Of a stretch of 64,000 nucleotides of DNA, positions 36,339 to 45,339 are shown piece after piece. The notes under the pieces were generated by a model, which worked only from the letters and a program-made list of their open reading frames with translations, was not told the DNA's origin and did not search any database. The position numbers and the translations under genes were made by a program. The first letter of the stretch is position 1, and every line of letters begins with the position of its first letter. Source of the DNA: Paraburkholderia phosphatilytica (GTDB lineage Bacteria > Pseudomonadota > Gammaproteobacteria > Burkholderiales > Burkholderiaceae); assembly GCF_003443895.1 (NCBI RefSeq), contig NZ_QQOA01000038.1, positions 1 through 64,000 of the forward strand, in the 5' to 3' direction.

Positions 36339-36408
36339 GGAATCGCCGCGCGCCAATACCTTCAGGCGCCGCCCGCGCATCACGCTAACCGCGAACCGCT
36401 CCGCAACC

Positions 36409-36834
36409 TCAAAGGGACGTCATTCGGGCGGCGTCGGGCGGCCCCTTGAGTTCGACCATGTTGCCGTCCGGGTCGAACAGATAGAGCGACGGCCCGAAGC
36501 CATCCGCGCCATAGCGCACACCGTGCTCGCCGAGCCGCACGCCCGCGGCGGTCAGATCTGCGGTCAACGCGTCGGCATCGAACGGATCGATCCGCAGGCA
36601 CAGGTGATCCAGATTGCAGCCGGTGCCCGGCGTGCCGCATTCCTTCCGGTCCAGCTTGCCGCCGACCGCCAGCAGATCGATCAACGACCGTCCCGCACGC
36701 AGTTGCACCAGACCCAGATCGGCCTGTTCCTTTTCGAGCGTGCAACCCAGCACGTCGCAATAGAAGCGGGTGAGCGCGGGCACGTCGGCGGAGCGCAGCA
36801 CGATGTGATCGATCTCGCGGATGTGGAATTTCAT
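36409..36834 (-). CDS. VOC (glyoxalase/bleomycin-resistance fold) protein
   Basis: This 141-residue protein has the vicinal-oxygen-chelate fold in two beta-alpha-beta-beta-beta halves. The pattern includes IDHIVLRSADVPALTRFYCDVLG, LDHLCLRI and SLYLFDPDGNMVELKGP. Putative metal ligands are His10, His84 or so, and Glu near 129. Many relatives are lactoylglutathione lyases or dioxygenases, but the substrate cannot be told from sequence. A GGGATG ribosome site lies near the ATG at 36834. It is monocistronic. Confidence 0.88.
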   Translation of the reverse strand: MKFHIREIDHIVLRSADVPALTRFYCDVLGCTLEKEQADLGLVQLRAGRSLIDLLAVGGKLDRKECGTPGTGCNLDHLCLRIDPFDADALTADLTAAGVRLGEHGVRYGADGFGPSLYLFDPDGNMVELKGPPDAARMTSL

Positions 36835-36959
36835 GGATGCATCCCTTTTTCACTCGATTGAAAACGCGGTGACTGAGGGCAGTTTAGGAGATGGGAGCAG
36901 AGCGCAGGTGCCAGGAAGACCGTAGCTGCCCGGGGCGCCAGCGGACAGAACGCTGGGCG

Positions 36960-37021
36960 AAAAAAAACCCGCTCACTAGGGAGCGGGCTTAATCCATATC
37001 AGGAGGAGACATGGAGGAGAC
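36960..37021 (-). ncRNA. Candidate small RNA with two anti-Shine-Dalgarno motifs
   Basis: On the minus strand, a sigma70 promoter is followed by a predicted transcript of about 62 nt starting near 37021. Its 5' part holds UGUCUCCUCC twice (complements of GGAGGAGACA at 37002-37011 and 37013-37022), which can pair with ribosome binding sites. The 3' part is an intrinsic terminator: a CCCGCTC/GAGCGGG stem (36968-36974 with 36981-36987) followed by eight U (36960-36967), the form Hfq binds. No reading frame is needed to explain the element. CUCCUCC-type loops are a hallmark of trans-acting sRNAs that block translation. Targets are unknown. Confidence 0.65.
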
Positions 37022-37028
37022 AGAGACC

Positions 37029-37057
37029 ACTATACACAACGAGCTAGTGCGGTGCAA
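37029..37057 (-). promoter_or_regulatory. sigma70 promoter of the sRNA
   Basis: Read on the minus strand: TTGCAC (complement of 37052-37057), exactly 17 bp, then TATAGT (complement of 37029-37034). This is near consensus and is placed 7-8 bp before the predicted sRNA start. Confidence 0.65.
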
Positions 37058-37277
37058 TAATTTTTTAGGGGAAAACCCTCGAATTCGGCAAGTTCTGAAC
37101 CGGCGCGAAAAATCGGTAAAGGTGACTCATGTCGGTATCACACCAGGGCTGGGCGGGTGGAAAATTCGGGACGAATCGGCAGGGATCTTGCTGCCAATGA
37201 CAGAGCAAGATCTGGAGCGTACTGTACGAACCTGCCCACTAAATTGGTGACATCGAAACCGCCATTCGGGGCACACG

Positions 37278-38405
37278 ATGAAAACCTCACACACCACGCA
37301 AGACTGGTCCACCGACGACGCGCGCTGGACCGCGGTCAACCGCCGCGACAAGGACGCCGACGGTGAGTTCTTCTACGCCGTCAAGACGACTGGCGTGTTC
37401 TGCCGCCCGTCGTGCGCGTCGCGGCTGCCGCGGCGCGAAAACGTCGCGTTCTTCAACACAACCGACGATGCGCGCGCAGCCGGCTTTCGCGACTGCAAGC
37501 GCTGTCAGCCGGGCGGTCTGCCGCGGGAACTCGAAATCGTGCGTCGTGCGTGTGCTGCGCTCGATGCCGATCCGCAGCAGCGCCTCACGCTCGCGCAGCT
37601 GAGCGACGCCGTGCACGTCAGCCCGTTCCATCTGCAGCGGCTGTTCAAGCGGGTCGTCGGCGTATCGCCGCGGCAATACCAGGCGGCACAACGCGGGGCG
37701 GCACTGCGTGACGCACTCTCGCGCGGCGCGGACGTGACGCGCGCAAGCGCCGACGCCGGCTTCAGCTCGCCGTCGCGGATGTACGACACGGCGCCGGCCG
37801 AGCTCGGCATGGCGCCGTCCGCGTACCGCCGCAAGGGTGCCGGACTCACCGTGCGCTACGCGAGCGCGCCGACGAATCTCGGCATCGTGCTCGTCGCGGC
37901 AACCGAGAAGGGCATCTGCCGGATCGCATTCGGCGACGACGAAACCGCGCTCGTCGACGAAATGCGCGACGAATTCGCGAACGCCGAGCTGATCGCGGAC
38001 ACCGCAGCGCTCGCACCGTTCATCGGCCAGATCAGGGCCTACCTGCACGGCGAGCGCGAGCGTTTCGATCTGCCGCTCGATATCGCCGCGACGGCCTTCC
38101 AGCAACGCGTGTGGGATGCGCTGCGCCGCATCCCGTACGGCGAGACGCGCAGCTACTCGGAGATCGCCGAGTCGGTCGGGTCGCCGCGCGCGGTGCGGGC
38201 CGTCGCGAGCGCCTGCGCGTCCAACCCGGTCGCGCTCGCGATTCCTTGTCACCGCGTCATTCACAAGGGCGGTTCGCTCGCCGGCTATCGCTGGGGGCTG
38301 CCGCGCAAGACCGTGTTGCTCGATACCGAAGCGCAGCACGCCGCGGATACGACGCGCCGCCCGGCCGGCACGGCGACAATCACCGATCTGGACCACGCCG
38401 CTTGA
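37278..38405 (+). CDS. ada: Ada: methyl-phosphotriester sensor, regulator and O6-methylguanine-DNA methyltransferase
   Basis: Ada repairs alkylated DNA and turns on its own regulon. The 375-residue protein has a zinc-bound N-terminal domain with Cys42, Cys46, Cys73 and Cys76; one of these takes the methyl group from phosphotriesters. The AraC-type helix-turn-helix lies at about 85-185 (DAVHVSPFHLQRLFKRVVGVSP). The C-terminal methyltransferase has the active site PCHR with Cys324. The ATG follows a stretch with no clear Ada box. The stop overlaps the next gene (TTGA), so ada and alkA are translated together. Confidence 0.95.
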   Translation: MKTSHTTQDWSTDDARWTAVNRRDKDADGEFFYAVKTTGVFCRPSCASRLPRRENVAFFNTTDDARAAGFRDCKRCQPGGLPRELEIVRRACAALDADPQQRLTLAQLSDAVHVSPFHLQRLFKRVVGVSPRQYQAAQRGAALRDALSRGADVTRASADAGFSSPSRMYDTAPAELGMAPSAYRRKGAGLTVRYASAPTNLGIVLVAATEKGICRIAFGDDETALVDEMRDEFANAELIADTAALAPFIGQIRAYLHGERERFDLPLDIAATAFQQRVWDALRRIPYGETRSYSEIAESVGSPRAVRAVASACASNPVALAIPCHRVIHKGGSLAGYRWGLPRKTVLLDTEAQHAADTTRRPAGTATITDLDHAA

Positions 38406-39328
38406 GTCAACCACTTTCCACTCTTCAGGCGGCCACGCTCGAACTGCCTTTCAAGGCGCCGTTCGACTGGCCGCGTCTCTTGCGTTTCTTTGCGGGCAGG
38501 GCAACGCCCGGCGTCGAAGCCGTCGAAGACGGCGCGTATCGCCGGGCAATCGACTGGCACGGCGACGGCGGCACGTTATGCGTGCGTCTGCATCCGCGTC
38601 GCCGCTGCATCGTCGCGACGATCGATGGCGACGCGGCCGCGCATGCCGATGCGCTGGCCGCGCCGATCGCGCGCATGTTCGATCTGCGCGCGAACCCTGC
38701 CGCGATCCGCGCGCACTTCGCCGACGACCCGTGGCTCGCGCCATTGATCGAAGCCGCGCCGGGGCTGCGCGTGCCCGGCGCATGGTCGGGCTTCGAGCTG
38801 GTGGTGCGCGCGATCGTCGGGCAGCAGGTCAGCGTGAAAGCCGCGACGACGATCATCGGCCGGATCGTGCAGCGGGTCGGTGAGCGCATCGAAGGGCACG
38901 CGCACGATGGCACCGCCTGGCGCTTCCCGACGCCCGCCGCGCTTGCCGCCGCCGACCTCGCGAACATCGGCATGCCCGGCAAACGCGTCGCGGCGATCCA
39001 GGGTTTCGCGCAGGCGGTCGCAACGGGCGCGGTGCCGCTCGACGATCCCACGGTCGACGCGACCGCGCTGCGCGCGGCGCTGCTCGCGCTGCCGGGCGTG
39101 GGGCCGTGGACGGTCGAGTATGTCGCGATGCGCGCGTGGCGCGACACGGACGCATGGCCCGCGCTCGACCTCGTGCTGATGCAGTCGATCACGGCGCGCG
39201 ACCCGTCGCTGGTGCGTGCGACGCAGCAGCGGCAACGCAGCGACGCGTGGCGCCCATGGCGCGCGTACGCGGCGATGCATCTGTGGAACGAGATCGCCGA
39301 CAAGGCGGGCGCCGCGCGCGGCGGCTGA
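38402..39328 (+). CDS. alkA: DNA-3-methyladenine glycosylase II (AlkA type)
   Basis: This 308-residue base-excision enzyme removes alkylated bases. It has the AlkA N-terminal domain (PFDWPRLLRFFAGRATPGVE) and a helix-hairpin-helix near 235 (LPGVGPWTVEYVAMRAW). The catalytic aspartate is near 256 (DAWPALDLVLMQS). Start is TTG 38402, overlapping the ada stop by 4 nt; the frame open upstream to 38111 runs inside ada. With Ada it forms the adaptive response operon. The 3' end lies in a 13-bp tandem repeat. Confidence 0.9.
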   Translation: MSQPLSTLQAATLELPFKAPFDWPRLLRFFAGRATPGVEAVEDGAYRRAIDWHGDGGTLCVRLHPRRRCIVATIDGDAAAHADALAAPIARMFDLRANPAAIRAHFADDPWLAPLIEAAPGLRVPGAWSGFELVVRAIVGQQVSVKAATTIIGRIVQRVGERIEGHAHDGTAWRFPTPAALAAADLANIGMPGKRVAAIQGFAQAVATGAVPLDDPTVDATALRAALLALPGVGPWTVEYVAMRAWRDTDAWPALDLVLMQSITARDPSLVRATQQRQRSDAWRPWRAYAAMHLWNEIADKAGAARGG

Positions 39329-39358
39329 TCGCGGCGGCTGATCGCGGCGGCTGATCGC
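39320..39358 (+). repeat. Three tandem copies of a 13-bp unit over the alkA stop codon
   Basis: GGCGGCTGATCGC is repeated three times without error (39320-39332, 39333-39345, 39346-39358). The alkA stop codon is in the first copy. This looks like slippage expansion and a possible variable-number locus. Confidence 0.8.
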
Positions 39359-39588
39359 GGCCGACACGCCACAACGAAACCGGCGCAATCGTAATATCGC
39401 CGGTTACATATTCCTGCAACCCGCGGGCGCGTCGACGAGGCGTGCCAGGCACCGGTCCGTGCCTTCGCCAAACGCGCCGAAGGCACGTCAAGCAGGGGTT
39501 TCGGCGAGATGTTAAAGTGCCCGCTACTGAAATCCGACCGCCGCCCGAGCTGCAGTGCACGACCGCGGGCGCCCGACCGAATCCATCC

Positions 39589-41205
39589 ATGCCACACTCG
39601 ACCACACTACGCACGACCGACGCGCTCACTCACCGTCTGTCCGTGCTGACGTCCGGCCCGCAGCGCGATGCGCTGCTGCACGGCCTGCGCGGCATCGAAA
39701 AGGAAAGCCTGCGCGTCACGCACGACGGCACGCTGGCCATGACGCCGCATCCGCGCGCGCTGGGCTCGGCGCTCACGCATCCGTCGTTGACGACGGACTA
39801 CTCGGAGGCCCTGCTCGAGCTCATCACGCCGGCGGAACACGACGCGTCGATCACGCTCGAGCGTCTCGACGAACTGCATCGCTTCGTCTATGCGTCGATC
39901 GGCGACGAGCTGCTCTGGAACAACTCGATGCCGGGTCTGCTGCCGGCGGAAGACAGCGATATTCCGATCGCGCGCTACGGCAGCTCGAACATCGGACAGC
40001 TGAAATACGTGTATCGCGTCGGTCTCGCGCTGCGCTATGGCCGCACGATGCAGTGCATCGCCGGCATCCACTACAACTACTCGCTGAACGAGGAAGTGTG
40101 GCGCCTGCTGCACGCCGATCAGCAGTCCACGGCAAGCGCGGTCGACTATCAATCCGACCGCTATCTCGCGCTGATCCGCAACTTCCGCCGCACGAACTGG
40201 CTGCTGATGTACCTGTTCGGCGCGTCGCCGGCGATCGATCGGCGCTTTCTGCGCGGCCGTCCGCACAAGCTCGATACGTTCGATGCCGACACGCTGTTCC
40301 GCCCGTACGCGACGAGCCTGCGCATGAGCGATCTCGGCTACTCGAACACCACCGCGCAAGCCGCGCTGCATGCGGACTACAACACGCTGCAGGGCTACCT
40401 CGACGCGCTCGCGAAGGCGGTCAGCCAGCCTTATCCGGCATACGAAGCGATCGGCACGCAGCGCGACGGCGAGTGGGTGCAGATCAACACCAACGTGCTG
40501 CAGATCGAAAACGAGTTCTATTCGACGATCCGCCCGAAGCGCGTCACGTATCCCGGCGAACGGCCGCTGCATGCGCTCGCGGCCCGCGGCGTGCAGTACG
40601 TCGAAGTGCGTTGCATGGATATCGACCCGTTCGAACCGAACGGCATCTCGCTCGAAACGGCGCGCTTCCTCGACGCCTATCTGCTGATGTGCGCGCTCGA
40701 CGACAGCGCGCCGCTGCCGCCCGACGCGTATTGCGAGGCGAACGTCAACTTCGGCCTCGTCACGATGGAAGGGCGCAAGCCCGGCCTTGAGCTGACCCGC
40801 GACGGGCAGCCTGTCGCGATGCGCGACTGGGCGCTCGAACTGCTTGCGAAGATCGAACGCACCGCCGCGACCCTCGACGCGTTGCGCGGCGACGACGTGC
40901 ATATGCGGTCGCTGGAGCGGCAGCGCGCGAAACTCGACGACCCGGCGCTCACGCCGTCGGCGCGGGTGCTGCAGACCATGCGCGACCAGCAGCAAGGGTT
41001 TCTCTCGTTCGCGCTCGCGAAGAGCGAAGAACACGCGCGCCACTTTCGCTCGCAACCGCTCGATCCCGACGTCAGCGCGGCCTTTTCGAAGCTGGCCGGG
41101 CAGTCGCTCGCCGAGCAGGACAAGCTCGAACGCGACGAGGTCGGTTCGTTCGACGCATTCGTCGCCGCCTATCGCGCGTACACGCTCAACCGCTTCAGCG
41201 TGTGA
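39589..41205 (+). CDS. gshA: Glutamate-cysteine ligase
   Basis: GshA joins glutamate and cysteine with ATP, the first step of glutathione synthesis. The protein has 538 residues and is of the proteobacterial type. Diagnostic parts are LHGLRGIEKESLRVT, SLTTDYSEALLELITP, QCIAGIHYNYSLNE and EVRCMDIDPFEPNGISLET. I chose ATG 39589 (MPHSTTLRTTDALTHRL); the frame is open to 39442 but shows no similarity there. It is monocistronic. Confidence 0.95.
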   Translation: MPHSTTLRTTDALTHRLSVLTSGPQRDALLHGLRGIEKESLRVTHDGTLAMTPHPRALGSALTHPSLTTDYSEALLELITPAEHDASITLERLDELHRFVYASIGDELLWNNSMPGLLPAEDSDIPIARYGSSNIGQLKYVYRVGLALRYGRTMQCIAGIHYNYSLNEEVWRLLHADQQSTASAVDYQSDRYLALIRNFRRTNWLLMYLFGASPAIDRRFLRGRPHKLDTFDADTLFRPYATSLRMSDLGYSNTTAQAALHADYNTLQGYLDALAKAVSQPYPAYEAIGTQRDGEWVQINTNVLQIENEFYSTIRPKRVTYPGERPLHALAARGVQYVEVRCMDIDPFEPNGISLETARFLDAYLLMCALDDSAPLPPDAYCEANVNFGLVTMEGRKPGLELTRDGQPVAMRDWALELLAKIERTAATLDALRGDDVHMRSLERQRAKLDDPALTPSARVLQTMRDQQQGFLSFALAKSEEHARHFRSQPLDPDVSAAFSKLAGQSLAEQDKLERDEVGSFDAFVAAYRAYTLNRFSV

Positions 41206-41401
41206 GGGCAGCGCGTTTTTCTTCCTTCGACCGTGCACGAACGTTGCGTGTGATTCGCAGTCGCACGCAGTCATTCGTGCGAATTCGTGCGACATGTACG
41301 CGCCGAGGCGCCGCGATGTTCGTCGTGGAAACACCGGCCGCGCGCCGCGGTCCAATAGATCATTACCATCATCAGCGACGCCTTCAGGGAGGTTTCACGA
41401 A

Positions 41402-41872
41402 ATGAAGCAAAGTCTGCTGGTCATCCTGTGCGTGCTGGCCGCCGGATGCTCGACTCGCGGCCAGGTCAACCCGGACGTGATGCAGATCGCGACCGCACCG
41501 CTCACCTGCGCGAACCCGTCCGAATGCACGCTGTGGTGGCAACGCGCGCAAACGTGGGTCACGTCGCACTCGGCCTATCCGGTCGAGTCCGCCAACGACA
41601 CGCTGATCCAGACCGCCGGCCCCGAAGGCGGCAAGCGCGCGCTCGCGTACCAGATCACGAAAACGGCGAACAGCGACGGCACCGCAACGATCGGCTTCGC
41701 GGCGCACTGCGACAGCTCGCTCGGCTGCAAACCCAACCCGTGGGAAGCCGGCGCGAACTTCAAGCAGTTCGTTCGCAGCGGCACCGCGAGCAAGCTGCCC
41801 GGCGAACCCGCAACGGCGCCTGCGTCGACGGATATGAGCAACGCGCCGGCCACGCCGGCGGTATCTCAGTAG
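41402..41872 (+). CDS. Predicted lipoprotein, unknown function
   Basis: This 156-residue protein begins MKQSLLVILCVLAAGCSTRG, a type II signal peptide with lipobox LAAGC (Cys16). The mature part has a WWQRAQTWVTSHSAYPVESANDTLIQT region and ends in an Ala/Pro/Thr-rich tail. No named family. GGGAGG lies about 9 bp before the ATG. It probably sits on the inner face of the outer membrane. Confidence 0.75.
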   Translation: MKQSLLVILCVLAAGCSTRGQVNPDVMQIATAPLTCANPSECTLWWQRAQTWVTSHSAYPVESANDTLIQTAGPEGGKRALAYQITKTANSDGTATIGFAAHCDSSLGCKPNPWEAGANFKQFVRSGTASKLPGEPATAPASTDMSNAPATPAVSQ

Positions 41873-42002
41873 GCCGGTTTGTTGTCTTATCTGATCGCGC
41901 TACGGAGCAGGCAACTGTTGGGCATTTAAGGTTTTTCTGATTGGACCGGAAGTGGCGGAAACCTGTCGTTATGCCACTTCACTCCCTTGATGAAAAACCG
42001 TC

Positions 42003-42710
42003 ATGAAGTTCCGCCTGCTCCTCGCAGCAGCATTTGCCGCCCTGGCGGCAGGCTGCACCAGCTATTGCACGCCCACGGTCAACACCGGCGTCGTCACGCT
42101 CTCCGATGGCACGCAAGGCTATCGCGTGATGCGTCAAGGCCTGTTCGAAAGCTCGAACGCCTGTCTCGCGCAAGCGCAGAAAATCTGCCGCGACAGGCAG
42201 CCGATGCGTGTGATGTCCGCGGAACATGCCGCTGATGGATTCAAGCCGAATGGCGATCCGCGCGAACTGACGTTCATCTGCGGCACGCCGCGTGCGGCGC
42301 AACAACCGGCGGCACAGCCGGCTCCGGCAATGGCCTCGGTTCCGGCGCCCGCGCCGGTCGTCCGCAAGGTCACGCTGCAAGGCGACGCGAATTTCGCAAC
42401 CGGCAGCGCCGTGCTGACGCCGGCCGCGAAGTCGAGCCTCAATCAGTTCGTGCAGGGTGAGCAAGGCGTGAAACTCCAGCGCCTGGCCATCACTGGCCAT
42501 ACCGACTCGACCGGCTCGGCCACGCTGAACCAGCATCTGCCGCAGGCACGTGCCGCGAGCGTCCAGAACTACCTGATGTCGCAGGGCGTCACGGCGCAGC
42601 AATACGACGTGAGCGGCATGGGCAGCGCGCAACCGGTTGCTTCGAACGCCACGGCCGAAGGCCGCTCGCAAAACCGCCGCGTCGAAATCCAGGCGGTTGG
42701 TCAGCAGTAA
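42003..42710 (+). CDS. OmpA-family lipoprotein
   Basis: This 235-residue protein has lipobox LAAGC (Cys18). A unique N-terminal region of about 85 residues has several cysteines. A Pro/Ala linker follows, then a C-terminal OmpA peptidoglycan-binding domain: LQGDANFATGSAVLTP, ITGHTDSTGSATLN, LPQARAASVQNYL and EGRSQNRRVEI. It should anchor the outer membrane to peptidoglycan. It ends next to a 9-bp hairpin shared with the converging MFS gene. Confidence 0.88.
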   Translation: MKFRLLLAAAFAALAAGCTSYCTPTVNTGVVTLSDGTQGYRVMRQGLFESSNACLAQAQKICRDRQPMRVMSAEHAADGFKPNGDPRELTFICGTPRAAQQPAAQPAPAMASVPAPAPVVRKVTLQGDANFATGSAVLTPAAKSSLNQFVQGEQGVKLQRLAITGHTDSTGSATLNQHLPQARAASVQNYLMSQGVTAQQYDVSGMGSAQPVASNATAEGRSQNRRVEIQAVGQQ

Positions 42711-42719
42711 CAGTCCCCA

Positions 42720-42741
42720 ACCGGCGACACCCGTCGCCGGT
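42720..42741. terminator. Hairpin between converging genes
   Basis: ACCGGCGAC (42720-42728) and GTCGCCGGT (42733-42741) pair perfectly over 9 bp with a 4-nt loop, between the OmpA-family and MFS stop codons. There is no T tract, so it may act only weakly as a terminator. Confidence 0.5.
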
Positions 42742-42752
42742 CGCGCGGGGCC

Positions 42753-44357
42753 TCAATGACCCATTGCAGGCCCCGCGCCCTTCTTCGGCTTCGTGATCCA
42801 TACGAGGCCAGCCAGCACCACAAATCCCACGCACGAGATCCGGAAGAAATCGTTGGTCGCCATCATGTAGCCCTGCTGCGTGACGATCTCGTTGATCTGC
42901 GCCGTAAGGCCTTGTCCCGCGTAACCCAGTCCCGCCAGCGCATTGCTGTACGCCGTCGTATTCGGCGCGTACGAACTCACCGATTCCGCAAGCACCGCAT
43001 GGTGATAGATCGCGTCGTTTTCCCAGTACGTCGTGCTGATCGCTGTGCCGATCGCGCCCGACAGCGTACGCAGGAAGTTCGACAATCCCGACGCACTCGC
43101 CAGCCGTTCATCGGACACGCTTGATAACGTGATCGTCGTCATCGGCACGAAGAAGCACGCAACGCCGATGCCCTGCACGAGGCGCGGCAGAATGACGTGA
43201 TTGAACGGCACGTCGAGCGTAAACGTCGAGTTCCAGAGCGACACGATCGCGAACACGCAGAACGCAAAACTCGCGACCACCCGCAGATTCAGCCGATGCA
43301 TGTTGCGCCCGATCATCGGCGACAGCACCAGTGCAAGCAACCCGACCGGCGCCGTCGCGAGCCCGGCCTTGCCGGCCGTGTAGCCCATCACCGTCTGCAG
43401 CCAGAGCGGAAAGATCACCACCGATCCGAAGAAGGCCATAAAGCCGAACGAGACGATCAGCGCGCCCAGCGCGAAGTTGCGATCCTTGAACAGCGAGAGA
43501 TCGACGATTGGCTCCTTCTCGGTCAACTCCCACGCGAGCATGAACGCGATCGCCACCACGGCGATGATCGCGAGCGCGAGAATGAAGCTCGAGTTGAACC
43601 AGTCGCGGTCCTTGCCGAGGTCGAGCATCATCTGAAGACACGAAACGCCGATCACGAGCAACGCGAGCCCGATCGCATCGATGCGCTGCCGCGTGGTTTG
43701 CGTCTCGCGTCCGCGCAGCAGGAAGAACGCGCAGGCCGCCGAGAACACGCCGATCGGCACGTTGATGTAGAAGATCCACGGCCATGTGTAGTTATCCGTA
43801 ATATAGCCGCCCATCACCGGCCCGAAGATCGGCGCGACGATCACGGTCATCGCCCACAGGCCGAGCGCGAGACCGCGCTTGTCCGGCGGATAGGAGCGCA
43901 TCAGGATCGTCTGCGACAGCGGCACCATCGGGCCCGACACCAGACCCTGCAAGAGCCGGAACGCGATCAAGGTTTCGAAGTTCTGCGCGAACCCGCACGC
44001 CGCGGATGCCACCGAAAACAGCAGCACGGACAGCGTAAAGAGCCGCACCTCGCCGACCCGCCGCGCAAGCCAGCCCGTCAGCGGCACCGCGATCGCGGAC
44101 GCCACCGAATACGACGAGATCACCCAGGTACCCTGGCTGTTCGCAACGCCGAGACTGCCGGAGATCGTCGGTACCGCGACGTTCGCGATCGACGTGTCGA
44201 GCACTTCCATGAAAGTGCCCAACGCGAGACCGACCGTCAGCAGCGCGAGCGTGCCGCCGGCAAGCGGCGCGGGGGCAGCGGGTGAGGGCACAGGCGCCGC
44301 GTCGGGAGAAGGGGGAGGCGGCACCACCGGCGTGTCGGCGGAAGCAGTAGCACTCAT
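42753..44357 (-). CDS. DHA2-family MFS drug exporter (EmrB type)
   Basis: This is a 14-span proton-driven efflux pump of 534 residues. Motifs fit EmrB/QacA: TFMEVLDTSIANVAVPTI in helix 1, WVISSYSVASAIAVPLTGWLARR and GPVMGGYITDNYTWPWIFYINVPIG. A Pro/Ala-rich N-terminal tail precedes the first helix. I chose ATG 44357 (MSATASADTP). EmrB pumps normally work with an EmrA adaptor and an outer-membrane channel. Here a MarR regulator lies upstream and an outer-membrane lipoprotein 1.4 kb away on the other strand, but no emrA. Confidence 0.9.
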   Translation of the reverse strand: MSATASADTPVVPPPPSPDAAPVPSPAAPAPLAGGTLALLTVGLALGTFMEVLDTSIANVAVPTISGSLGVANSQGTWVISSYSVASAIAVPLTGWLARRVGEVRLFTLSVLLFSVASAACGFAQNFETLIAFRLLQGLVSGPMVPLSQTILMRSYPPDKRGLALGLWAMTVIVAPIFGPVMGGYITDNYTWPWIFYINVPIGVFSAACAFFLLRGRETQTTRQRIDAIGLALLVIGVSCLQMMLDLGKDRDWFNSSFILALAIIAVVAIAFMLAWELTEKEPIVDLSLFKDRNFALGALIVSFGFMAFFGSVVIFPLWLQTVMGYTAGKAGLATAPVGLLALVLSPMIGRNMHRLNLRVVASFAFCVFAIVSLWNSTFTLDVPFNHVILPRLVQGIGVACFFVPMTTITLSSVSDERLASASGLSNFLRTLSGAIGTAISTTYWENDAIYHHAVLAESVSSYAPNTTAYSNALAGLGYAGQGLTAQINEIVTQQGYMMATNDFFRISCVGFVVLAGLVWITKPKKGAGPAMGH

Positions 44358-44524
44358 GTCTAGGTCGCTCGTCTCTTTCAGAAAAATTCGGAAAACTTGT
44401 CTGAACATGGAAATCCGCTGTCTCGGGCACTCCACTTGTATGCCGCTACACCTTCTGCCCAGACAGATAAATACTTGAAACATCGCCCTGAAGTGATGAC
44501 GTTCAACTACTGCCGTTTATTGCA

Positions 44525-45049
44525 TCAGTCGTCGTCTTCCGGGCGAATTTCTTCTTTGCCGCCTTGCTCACCGCTCGCGCAACTGGCCGGATCGCCGAAC
44601 TCCGTCCCGTTCGCGATGAATCGCGACAGCAGGCCGATCAGCGTCGCCACGTCGTCCGCGGAAAAGCCGCGCAGCTGATCCTGCAGCACGACCGTCGTGA
44701 CGGCCGGCAACTGTTGCGCAGCCTCTTTCCCGCGGTCGGTCAGCATCAGCTCGATCATCCGGCGATCCGCCGCACTGCGCGAGCGCACGATGAAGCCCTT
44801 CTTCTCCAGCCGGTCGAGCATCCGCGTCATCGAACCGCTGTCGTACGACAGCTTGCGCGACAGGTCGAACGGCGTGTTCGCGTACCCGTAGTTCAGCATC
44901 ATGATCACGCCGATCTGCGAGGCCGTGAGCCCAAGGGGCTCGACGGCGCGATCCATCCGTTCCATCAACACGTTGCGAGCCTTCGACAGGTAATAGCCGA
45001 AGCTTGGCTCGATGGGCAGCTTGCCGGAATTGCAGGGAGCGTCGGTCAT
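44525..45049 (-). CDS. MarR-family transcriptional regulator
   Basis: This is a 174-residue winged-helix regulator. It contains FGYYLSKARNVLMERMDRAVEPLGLTASQ and the wing DRLEKKGFIVRSRSAADRR, then MLTDRGKEAAQ, as in MarR/EmrR/PecS proteins. I chose the start at 45049 (MTDAPCNSG); a longer frame to 45175 exists. It lies upstream of the MFS exporter in the same direction, 167 bp apart, and probably represses it until a toxic ligand binds. The acidic tail (GGKEEIRPEDDD) is unusual. Confidence 0.9.
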   Translation of the reverse strand: MTDAPCNSGKLPIEPSFGYYLSKARNVLMERMDRAVEPLGLTASQIGVIMMLNYGYANTPFDLSRKLSYDSGSMTRMLDRLEKKGFIVRSRSAADRRMIELMLTDRGKEAAQQLPAVTTVVLQDQLRGFSADDVATLIGLLSRFIANGTEFGDPASCASGEQGGKEEIRPEDDD

Positions 45050-45339
45050 GGGAATGGCGCCAGGAAATCGGTACAACGGCGGAACAACGGCGGGACAACG
45101 GTTCAGCGCGGAAATTCTATCCGCCCGGATAGCCGGAAAACTGGATAACCCGCCGCGAACTGCGCCGTAGCTCAACCCAAAAACAACAGTCCATCAGACT
45201 CGTCGCAAAGTATGTTGCAAGTTAATTGCATAGTCAATATTATGACAGGCAACGAGTTACGCGCTGTGCGCACCCGGAGATGATGTTCTGACCGCTTTGC
45301 AGCACGCCGCGCCAAGCCGGCGTGTCGAGGAATCACGCG
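45050..45339. promoter_or_regulatory. AT-rich divergent promoter region of the MarR gene
   Basis: The stretch near 45210-45250 is notably AT-rich and includes a GCAA-gttaa-TTGC dyad, a plausible MarR-type operator. It lies between the MarR gene (minus) and the small membrane protein gene (plus). No coding sequence was found. Confidence 0.35.

Larger units (their letters stand above)
36835..37277. other. VOC-ada intergenic region containing an sRNA gene
   Basis: The minus strand of this gap carries the sRNA candidate (36960-37021) with its promoter (37029-37057). The remaining parts (36835-36959 and 37058-37277) hold the VOC and ada promoters. The plus-strand frame at 37011-37250 is judged spurious. 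Confidence 0.5.

Noticed and set aside
37011..37250. 79-codon plus-strand frame with apparent strong ribosome site AGGAGGAG
   Set aside because: The purine repeats are the complement of the sRNA anti-Shine-Dalgarno motifs. The protein has no recognisable features.
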